This document shows, one piece after another, positions 55,614 through 64,000 of a DNA stretch of 64,000 nucleotides (positions are counted from its first letter, which is position 1; every line of letters begins with the position of its first letter). A program made the position numbers and the translations under genes. Source of the stretch: Diphasiastrum complanatum (taxonomy: Eukaryota > Streptophyta > Lycopodiopsida > Lycopodiales > Lycopodiaceae); NCBI GenBank assembly GCA_029204225.1, contig CM055099.1:58725982-58789981 (forward strand), in the 5' to 3' direction. The notes below the pieces were generated by a model, which was not told where the DNA came from, did no database searches, and was given only the letters and a program-made list of their open reading frames with translations.

Positions 55614-55990
55614 CTACATTGGCAAGATTAGTGAATTGCTTGCTTTTGTAACCAACTCTATAATTGGACAGATATTGGGTAAGGGTGCGGTTTTCCATCC
55701 GACACTCTTCCCAAAGCCGCCAATTACGATCTTCCTCATTTTTGAGAAGATGTTCTTTAGAAAGAGATTTTTAAATTCTTCCCAAGTCTTGGGCCGGTTG
55801 TCGTCCACCACTTGGAAGCCTTACCTCTCAAAAAAAGGCCTATTTTTGTAGGTCTCAAATGATCAGGGTTGAGATTATGGTAATTTGTCCAATGAACTAA
55901 AAAGGCAGTGACATTGTCCACTATACTTTCTTTTTCCTCACCGCTGTGAGTCAAATTTTGCATATCCTTAGCGGAGAGTCTCACGGCCCC
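55614..55990 (-). pseudogene. Gypsy Gag capsid fragment (minus strand)
   Basis: Two overlapping phases give LRPTKIGLFLRGKASKWWTT followed by RPKTWEEFKNLFLKNIF, the A-x-x-WW...TWEEFK..F pattern of the retrotransposon Gag domain. Upstream reading includes VDNVTAFLVHWTNYHNLNPD. The rest of the element is absent; 56000-57240 shows no other gene. Confidence 0.7.
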
Positions 55991-57242
55991 ATAGGGCTTT
56001 CTCCCTCATCATGATTGGAAGTATGCTATTTCCCAAAATATCATCTCTCATTTTCTCATTATGGAGGGATAAGGCCTAGGTGCACACACAAAAAGTTTGC
56101 TTTCAACATCTTGAATGTCGTCATCTACTTTGGAAGTGCAGATGCAATCAAGAGGAGCACAAAAGATAGTAATCTAAGGAGGTGCTAGCACACTCACGAC
56201 CTCCATATTGTAAATCTTTCATTTGAAATCCTTGTATGCTTGTCGTAGGAGTGGTGTTCTTTGATGTGCCAAGTGAGGGGTAAAGGCCCTATGGGGGTTG
56301 GGGCATCACGTGGGCATGCTGTTCCATGGCTTGAAAGTGGGAGGCCAAAAAATGGTTGGTCCTCGGCTCTCTACCCGATGCTAACTACCAAATGGTATAT
56401 TTTATATTTTATAGAAACCGCTCTATCAATTACAACCAATGAAAATTACCAAATAATAATAAGTATCAAATGGTTAACTTTCTACATTTTTGTAACTTCA
56501 AAGGCCATCCATGGGCTACCTTCGAAGCAAATAATGCCCTAAAATTGAACTAAAATATTTAAGCTAGGTCTTTAAATTGCCAATCATGCAATTGAGGCAA
56601 AACCTGGCAACTGTTGAGAGCTCCCTTGGGGGAAGGAGAAGTTCATGTGTCATTTCCACGTAACTTGATAGGAAATGGGCCATTTGATGAGTTCAACAAG
56701 TTATTTGTGTAAGGTGTGTCCCTTGAGCAACTAATTTGGAGCATGATAGTAGATAAAAAGGTGTGGGCACATCATTGTCTCCTCTTTCCAACTAGCTCAT
56801 AATGTAGTTATAATAGGGTCCCAAAATATCATGTGAGCGGACCATTCTCGTGGACACACATGGAATCTAACATGTTAAGTTTATGCAATCATATGAATTA
56901 AAGGACTAAAATAAAAGATTACCATATAAGGGACCAAAATTTTAGTAACCTATCATGTCTATGTCACTTATTGTTTATGGAGTAGTAGGCTTCATGCTAG
57001 CTCTTTGTATGCCTCACCCTATACGAGACTTCACATAGGGGTCAACAACATTACACTATCCAATTAGCAATACCTAATACTTAGTTCCAAAGAAATTGCA
57101 AAAATGGCAAGCCTCCAATGCCCATGTGCCATGTGGCGTGGGTTTTTTTAAAGCTACTACAAACATACTTTCATACATATGCCATTCTTAGTTTTTTCCT
57201 TTTTAAAGTTGAAGCTTAATATATGGTTATGAAATATTTGAA

Positions 57243-57244
<2 letters not shown>

Positions 57245-57328
<84 letters not shown>
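57245..57328. repeat. (TC)n microsatellite, 84 bp
   Basis: Perfect TC repeats; the open frames of Ser-Leu or Arg-Glu across it are artefacts. Confidence 0.95.
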
Positions 57329-57330
<2 letters not shown>

Positions 57331-57859
57331 TTGTCCTTGCAATGCCATGAATTTGAAAAAAAAAACATAGCTCTCCAAATGGCCTCCCCATACGCAACTA
57401 GGTTATGCATTGGGGGCTTTCCTGCATGACCGAGCCCATCCCATGCCAACTAGGCTATGCATAGGGGAAAGTATGGCCCGAGGGCTTTGCCACATGTAAA
57501 AAGCAAACCCCAAGGGCCTAGGTCCTTACATGAGGGAAAGCCTAGAGGATCAGGGGTTTTCTGGCCTAAAATATGAGGGTGGGTTCACATGGAAGAGTCC
57601 AAGGCCCATTTCAAAATTTGCACTCACCACCCAATTTGAAAGCCTAGGGCCTTCCATGTCATTCCATGTGAAAGTACTTTTCAATGGGGGAGAAAGCATT
57701 TATTGTCTAAATTCAAAATAGATAAGGAATCGGCTCCTCTTATTTCTAGCACCTTGCGCACCTCAGGGTGGGCCAGGCAGAGAGGTTTTTTTTTTTTTTT
57801 TTTTAAACTGCTTGCCCTGGTGCCACGTGTCGGGCACCAGGGTTTATCCCATAAGCTTA

Positions 57860-58190
57860 TTTTAGTTTTACGCTTTCCCTAGGGCATTACGTCGGAAAAG
57901 TATGTTATGGTTATTCCATGTATGAAATCCTAGACGTTTGATGGTTTCCCTAGCCTAAAATCTGAGTCTTTTTAGTTGTACGTGGAGAAGCCCCAAGGGC
58001 CGTGGGTCTCTCGGGCGGAAAAACCGAGTCTTTTTTGTTTTATGTTTTCCCTGATGCATGGGCCCGAGTTCTTACATGTGAGAAAACCTCGAGGGCCAAG
58101 GTTTCTTTCATCGGCAAAAGAATCGAGCCTTTTTTGTTCTACATTTTCCTTGGGGCATTACACGTGGAAAGCCTATGGGGTTTAATACAT
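57860..58190. repeat. Degenerate tandem repeat upstream of the host-like gene
   Basis: Units with GAGTCTTTTTTGTTTTA, then TTTTCCCTG, GGGGCAT and ACGTGGAAAGCC words recur at about 57865, 57964, 58026 and 58125. A poly-T run (57786-57804) precedes them. No gene in 57330-58640. Confidence 0.65.
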
Positions 58191-58646
58191 AAAGCCCTGT
58201 CCCACAATATAAAACAAAATAGGCACATGCTTTAAGGCATTCATATTATGGAAAGAGTCGGCAGGCAAATAACATTTTGCTCAACCCAATAAGGAGTCAT
58301 AGGCCCCTAGGGCCTCGTCCATGACTCCTTACCGGCCTATGCTTATTTGTATCCAAAGGGAGTCTTAAACCTGGGACCAAAGAAACTTTGGATGTCAAGC
58401 TAACCACCTAAGCCAATCCGGTTGGGTCTTAATCGGTCCATGACTAGTCATTGGGCAAAATGTCATGTGCCCGAGTTACTTCCATTGTGTAATACACAAG
58501 GTGGCTCTTTTTTTCACACCGGGAGAGAATCAAGGTAAGCAAATTGTGGTGCTCCTTTTAAGCAACCCAAAAATGGGTAGAAAAAGCCTCATGTGCCCAT
58601 TATCATTTAAAGGCAAAGAGGGGGCTACAAGTCACCCCCTTTTGGC

Positions 58647-58654
58647 ATATAAGT
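58647..58654 (+). promoter_or_regulatory. TATA box candidate
   Basis: ATATAAG at 58647-58653, about 120 bp before the ATG at 58772, in a sensible place for a plant promoter with a short 5' untranslated region. Confidence 0.55.
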
Positions 58655-58771
58655 AGCTCCTCAGCTCAAAACCTGGGCAGACGATCAGAATTCAGTAGTG
58701 TTGGAAGAAGTTGGGGAATCTCAAAATCTCCACCAGAGTTGGTTGCCTGATACTCCAGAGCAACGAGAGCG

Positions 58772-59260
58772 ATGATGAGTAAGTTTGGCCACTGCTGTTC
58801 CAGCAGTTTCGACGATCCAGATGACCTGGAGCAATTTTATTATTGGGCTTGCATTGATGAGCAGGAAGGGGTGCCTTTTGTTTGGGAAGATAAGCCTGGC
58901 GTGCCTAAGCACATGCAATTGCAGATGCATCAAGATAACGATTCCTTCGCCACATCCAGCGACCAGTACAGTATCAGTAGTACTTTGGGTTTGTCAAAGG
59001 ATGATAAATTCATGTCTTCTTCTGCGGATGAGAGCCCTTTTAGCCAAGAAAAAACCATGCCGCTTAAGCTTCCACCAAGGCTTCAGCGTAGCTCACCTGA
59101 CGGTCCTAACAGATGTGCTGGAAAATCCAGCCAAGTTTCATGTAGTTTTGATTATCCAGAAGTCGTTGTGAGTGACAAGGCAAGGATCAATGGTTGCATG
59201 AGCATGTTACAATTTTCCATATCCAAAGCCCTTTCCTTCGGTAAAATCAGTTTCTGGTGA
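58772..59260 (+). CDS. DUF688-like small plant protein, probable host gene
   Basis: 162 codons from the first of two adjacent ATGs to a TGA. Residues 35-46 are PFVWEDKPGVPK, the PF-WE--PG-PK signature of the plant DUF688 family, whose function is not known; residues 98-105 LKLPPRLQ resemble the proline-rich second motif. The start is acidic and aromatic (FDDPDDLEQFYYWACIDEQE), the middle Ser/Asp-rich, the end SMLQFSISKALSFGKISFW. No signal peptide or membrane segment is seen. A TATA box lies upstream and no transposon motif is nearby. After the TGA the same frame continues RSHKKAYLLW for some codons, so an earlier, longer protein or a nonsense change is possible. No intron is required. Confidence 0.7.
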   Translation: MMSKFGHCCSSSFDDPDDLEQFYYWACIDEQEGVPFVWEDKPGVPKHMQLQMHQDNDSFATSSDQYSISSTLGLSKDDKFMSSSADESPFSQEKTMPLKLPPRLQRSSPDGPNRCAGKSSQVSCSFDYPEVVVSDKARINGCMSMLQFSISKALSFGKISFW

Positions 59261-62200
59261 AGAAGCCACAAAAAAGCATACTTGCTATGGTCATGGTCCT
59301 GCTCATTCTTTTTCTCTTACCGACTCATTCTAGAGAGCAGCAGCCTGAACATTCATGCAAGATGAATAGCAAAAATCTTTTTTTAAGTAGAAATAACTTG
59401 GGAATTTTCACCTGACATCAAAGAGCAACAAGATGGAGCTATGATGGATGCTTAAGGATCATCTCTTGGGAGCTGCTGTCGGTAAAGAGAGCCATAAGTT
59501 GATGGAATATGCAAACGGAATATACACAGATTTTCGGAGCTTTCAATCAGATTAATTAGCCACACATCGCCACATTTTCAATCCACAGAAAGACACAATG
59601 AGGAGCCTCAGGTATCTTTAGCAAAAACCAAGCCAGAAAATTTGACCAAATATTAGACACTTGGCCGAGGAGTCCATGGCTTGGTCGTCTGCTGGTACTA
59701 CCTGTAATCAAGTCCTCCATAGGAAATCCACAGACATTATCTCAACTGAACAAACAAACAAGCGATCCTCTCTCTCTCTCTCTCGGTGCATATCGTTCGG
59801 ATGCACTGGCTCTTCCAAAATGATTTACAGAAGGGCGCAGCCCATGTATAACAGCCAAACCACCTTTTGAGGCTGAAAATTGTGCACGAAAAGAAGCTAA
59901 ACGGCCGTCCTCGACCGTTGATATTTACAACGTCCTCGATAAGTTTGATCTCCAAAATCGGCTTTGCAAATATAACTAGATCCTAGATTTTCTTATGTCT
60001 GCGCAACGCAACTGAAGAGCCAATCGCTATGATTGGAGTACTCTGATAAAAAGCAACGTTAGATAGGATGTCATAGATAGCACGTCACATGCTTGTAAAT
60101 ACCGCTGTTTAATTTAGCGTCTAACTGCGAAGTTTGATGTAGCGAAGCAAGTGTGAACTGAATTCATTTTTCCACCAAAGTGATGCTTTTACCATTGAAA
60201 GTCGTAAATAGAGTCTTTGAATAATGGAAGTCCAGCGGCCAGAGCGGATCAGAATTGCTGCAGATGAGCATAGATCGTTGGAAATTAAAACAGACCCACT
60301 CATAATAGTGCTCACATTACCAAAATCGAACGTTTTTGGAAGCAATCAGCCCATACATTATGTTTCTATACACATATGTACCCTCTATACATGAGCTCCT
60401 AGATTATTATGAAATTCAATATCCGGCTACACTGAAGTTGCTCAATTCTCCTTGATCATATTGCCTTTCTTGTCATTGTGATTTTCAGCCCTATACTTCA
60501 GCATTGAGTCTCTACAATCACCAGCAATTTACTTATTCATGTCATTACCCCTTTTTTAACGGAAGCTTTTGTCCCTGAATTCATATTACGTCCTCTCACT
60601 ATAAGCTCTTGATTAGATATCTCTTCACTAAAGCTTTTGTCCCTGAATTCATACTCTTCACTTGGCCAGTGTTCCATTTTTCATATTTCCAGATTACAGC
60701 ATATCTCTCACATGAATAGAATGCACAAGAACATGGCTGCTTCTTGAACAGAGAGCTAACTTTCTACAGTTTGCAATATAACTTTGTTCAGGAAAATATC
60801 ATATGACACTTGGTTAGACGTGTTCTTGATGTCCTTACGTGAATACCTTAAATAATGCTGTTTTTCTTATTGTTGTCTATTTTTGACAATGGTATGCACA
60901 CATATGGTGACCATGAATATTATGTGGAAAATTTTCCATGCAATATCCACATGAAATATGTCCCCAAACATGGCCAAAGAGCAAGCTTTGCACATTGCAT
61001 GGCATTTTTTTTTTGCGACAATATGTGAGTTCCAACATACGCATTCTACTTTGCCTTCTTCAATGACTATTTCATGGTCATTGTCACGACCACCTCTCGA
61101 CGTCAATGAAGTCGGAGCATAGACACTTGGCTCTAGAGATCCAAGTTAACACTGGAATTTGATGAATTCCTCTTTAGTGGGTAGATTGATACATCTTCAT
61201 ACATCCTCTCAATTGCCATCTTTAAACACTCTAAGATCATAGAAAAAATTGAGATCATCTACATCAAGTAGAAGATCATAAACCTCGTAATTAATCAAAT
61301 GAGAGAATTTATCAAGATTCATGCCTAAGATATAAAAAGCCTCAACCTTTAATATATCTTATAAGGGTAGGTAGAAAGAGTAACTAAGGATTTGGAATCA
61401 AGTCCAAAAGGTAGTAGGAGATGAAGGACCAACAAATACGGCCCTATTTATGGTAGGATCAAAATCTTTACAATCATCATTGTTTACGCTAGTATCTTGA
61501 AGGTTTGACTCCAAGTCCATTGGTTTGGAATTTTTAGATCTAACATCATTAGAAGGATTGGTCTCATATGTTTAAGAAAAAGCTCTCTCAAAAATATTTA
61601 ACAAAAGATTAAAAAATAGACGTCAACTGAAATTCCAAAAATCTATATTTTTTATTATGAAATTGGAAAGAATCTACAAATTTGGAAGCATCATGTAGAT
61701 TGGTGAACATTCTATCAAATTTTGTTCTAGACTCTTTTTTTTTTTTTTTTCCAATAATCACCAACTCGCAATAAAGAACCATATCTCTATTCTGAGATCT
61801 AGACAAAGGGGGACTTAGAAGAGATCTAAATCAATGTTGAGCAAAAGCTCTACCCCATGAGTTTTAATAATAGAAGGCAACATAAACAAAAACAAAAATA
61901 TATATATAGTTTTAAAATTATCTATATTCTCTCTTACGCAAATTCTTGAAAATAAGGAAAAAGATGGGATCCCAAATTAGCCATCGAAGTGAAAATAAGA
62001 AAAAACATTATAACTAATATATCGGTTTTGAGCACGAACAATATAAATGTAAAATTCAAAACGGATTCCCTTCATTGTGCTTGAAAGTGACATCACATGA
62101 TCGATATCAGTTTCAAGCTGCATATCTTAGCAATAAAAACATTATCAAGGCTTAGCTTGTGTGTGAATGATATCAACTTGATATCGATTCCAAGTGTGTA

Positions 62201-62885
62201 TAGATGTGCAAGATTTTAATAGTGAAGCATGAGCTCAAAAGTAATACGAGAAGTCAAAAATCCAAAACTTTTTGTGAAATATTACTCTTGCACGCGTTCT
62301 ATTTATAAACAAATTTTGCACGTGTAAAAGACAACAATATGGCGACCAAAAAAAGAGAAATGACATGGAGACCCATGTTTTGTAATTTTTCTTAAAAAAA
62401 TGCCAATATCCAAAATGCTTTGCAGGTTCTATATTATCATGCTAAAAAAATATCATTTTTTTATTAAAAACTAAAATTATGCTAAAAAAATTAGATATAA
62501 AATTTTAATAATATATTCAATTTTGCACATATTATAAATCAATTAACAAGAGACAAAATCATTAAATATAAAAATACTAAAATCAACAAAAAAAATTCTT
62601 TGACTTATTTGAAAAATCATCTAGACAAATATTTTAAAATATTAAAACTTCTTTGTTTGAAATAATCTCTTATAAATGCAATATATATTCAAATTGATAT
62701 TTTGTAAAAATTATTATTTTTTAAAATAATAATTTGTGGAGATTTAATTTTTTTTTTAATTTTGGTCTATAAAATATAAATACTAATTTTTGAAAAATTT
62801 ACTTAGATAAACATCTCAAACTACATGACTTTTGAAAAAATATATATATATTTTAAAAAAATCTTATCCCTAGTATCATTCTAAG
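59261..62885. other. AT-rich non-coding stretch
   Basis: No supported gene. A (TC)9 run lies at 59766-59784. Minus-strand reading of 61560-60867 gives long stop-poor patches (for example SSPTTFW, LDKFSHLINYEVYDLLLDVD) that could be a very old coding remnant, but I recognise nothing in them. Confidence 0.4.
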
Positions 62886-63291
62886 AACTAATACAAAACG
62901 GTTTCATTTTGTATAGAACGGTTCTGTACTCCGTTCTGTAGGGGTTTCGTGAAATTTTTTTACAGAACCGTACGTTGTATTTTTTTTTGTTTTACCAAAA
63001 TGTTCTCATCGACGAGCTGATACTTCTTGTATAGTTCAAAATTGCAAAAAGCGTTGTCTAGGGCCCTGAAAATCAAGCCCTAGGGCATTTTTTTTTTTTA
63101 AAGATTAGGGCTTGATTTTCGAGGTGCTAAATAATGCTTTTTGCAATTTTGAGCTACACAAGGAGTATCATCTCATCGAGGAGAACATTTTGGTTAAAAA
63201 AAAAATCATTTTTATTTTTAAATTATTTTTGTGCTTTCATGGTACGGCTCCGTACCATAAAAGTCCGTGGAACCGGTTCCAATATGAAAAT
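62886..63291. repeat. Long inverted repeat, foldback or MITE-like
   Basis: Arms 62994-63081 and 63106-63195 pair closely (TGAAAATCAAGCCCTA with TAGGGCTTGATTTTC next to the loop; ACCAAAATGTTCTC with GAGAACATTTTGGTT at the outer end), with a loop of about 24 bp. Weaker pairing extends outward to ACTAATAC at the left and GTATCATCAT-side sequence at the right, including ACGGTTC/GGAACCG words. No coding capacity. Fits a hairpin MITE or foldback element. Confidence 0.75.
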
Positions 63292-63627
63292 TAGTATCAT
63301 CATAATTAAAAATTTGAAAATCTATTAATAAATTTCAGTATTTTAAAAGATGAAAAATATAACCAATTTTAATAATATTCATTAATATTTTGAGAATATG
63401 ATTTTAGAACAAACACAAAACAGTACTATCATTCTATAACAACATTCATAAAAATAAACATCACTTATTAAAATATTAATTTATTTTAAAGAGTAATTTT
63501 GAAAATAAATTTTAAAATATTTCAAGTAACAAATAATATTAAAAAATATAAATGAATTTAAAGACTTCATGATACAAAAGTTTGAAATTCATATATAATT
63601 TTCAAAATCATAAAATAGTCATGTACA

Positions 63628-63880
63628 CTATTCCCAAAAATCATCAAGATCATTGACATCTTTGGGCTTTTCTGGAGGAGCCTCAATAGAGACAAGGATA
63701 ACCTCTTGCACAATTTCCTCTACAGTCACAATATTGTAGTCTTGAGCTAAGACATCTACAAAGTCTCTGTGTCACTCACTTTCTCACTAGTGGGAGGTTG
63801 CAGTTCTTTCAATAGTGGAATTACAAAGTCTTCCTCATCTGTGGATTTTTCTACCTCCATTAATTCATCCGGCAAGATTG
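63628..63880 (-). pseudogene. Acidic ORF remnant
   Basis: On the minus strand ILPDELMEVEKSTDEEDFVI, PLLKELQPPTSEKVSDTE is followed, after a one-base phase change near 63770, by DVLAQDYNIVTVEEIVQEVI and IEAPPEKPKDVNDLDDFW, then Glu and a TAG at 63628-63630. The two parts fit together as one acidic protein end. I do not recognise the family; retroelement linker or Gag tail are possible. 63300-63627 holds nothing else. Confidence 0.4.
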
Positions 63881-63899
63881 ATAGATATTTCATTCGCAT

Positions 63900-64000
63900 T
63901 TTTATAAAATCTACTAACTGTACGGAATCAAGTGCTCATACACGTGTGAGGAACATCCAATTTCAGTTTGGAAGTTCTCTCTCATGCTTGATCCATTTAT
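63900..64000 (+). repeat. Sequence like the Copia 2 leader, cut by the window edge
   Basis: CTCATACACGTGTGAGGAAC, then CCAATTTCAGTTTGGAAGTTC and TGATCCA, resembles 27690-27750 of Copia 2 (CAGACACGTGTGAAGGAC, CCCAATTCAATTTGGTGGTTC, TGATCCA). A related element may continue to the right. Confidence 0.5.

Noticed and set aside
60867-61806. Minus-strand frames with stop-poor flanks
   Set aside because: No recognisable domain, poly-Lys and AT-rich composition; kept only as a note on a possible old remnant.

Overview
The window looks like repeat-dense, intergenic nuclear DNA of a seed plant with a large genome. Almost all recognisable coding sequence belongs to transposable elements: Ty3/Gypsy of Tat type, a gag-protease-only Gypsy-like element, at least seven Ty1/Copia copies or fragments, and one CACTA (EnSpm) DNA transposon. 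The initiator-Met primer sites, an intron-containing tnp2 gene and a DUF688-type plant protein support a land plant. The species cannot be fixed from the sequence.

Layout. 1-11349 (minus strand): a decayed Tat-like Gypsy element with gag, protease, RT, a worn RNase H, integrase, a second RNase H with all four catalytic residues placed after the integrase, and a 3' coiled-coil ORF. Its leader (7.5-10.0 kb) is scrambled by direct and inverted copies of LTR-like and leader segments. 11.35-16.2 kb is non-coding with one minisatellite. 16215-21249 (plus): a structurally complete non-autonomous LTR retrotransposon with two LTRs, a 5-bp target duplication, a Met primer site, a polypurine tract and only gag plus protease. 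It interrupts older sequence that carries a Gypsy integrase fragment (21.4-22.6 kb, minus). 23.8-24.5 kb holds two long (GA)n tracts. 25.1-26.95 kb: a Copia 3' end with an internal RT deletion. 26.96-31.57 kb: Copia 2 (plus). 31.57-36.62 kb: Copia 3 (minus) without RT. The 3' LTRs of Copia 2 and 3 are fused tail to tail. 36.6-38.6 kb: an unidentified retroelement ORF rich in TAG stops. 39.47-48.25 kb: Copia 4 (LTR, gag, integrase) split by a CACTA element (41504 to about 47300), which itself has an inverted internal segment and a nested Copia relic. 48.26-51.94 kb: Copia 5 with an open 636-codon RT-RNase H frame. 52.6-54.2 kb: two further Copia fragments. 54.7-56.0 kb: two gag remnants.

The only plausible host gene is at 58772-59260 (plus), a small DUF688-like protein with a TATA box about 120 bp upstream. 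59.3-64 kb is AT-rich. It contains a foldback/MITE-like inverted repeat (62886-63291), a frameshifted acidic ORF remnant and, at the edge, sequence like the Copia 2 leader.

The elements record successive insertion, deletion and 5-methylcytosine-type decay. The most interesting signals are the hairpin series in the leader of the non-autonomous element, the dual RNase H Gypsy, the inverted and palindrome-flanked CACTA transposon, and the multiply inverted LTR structure at 7.5-10 kb.
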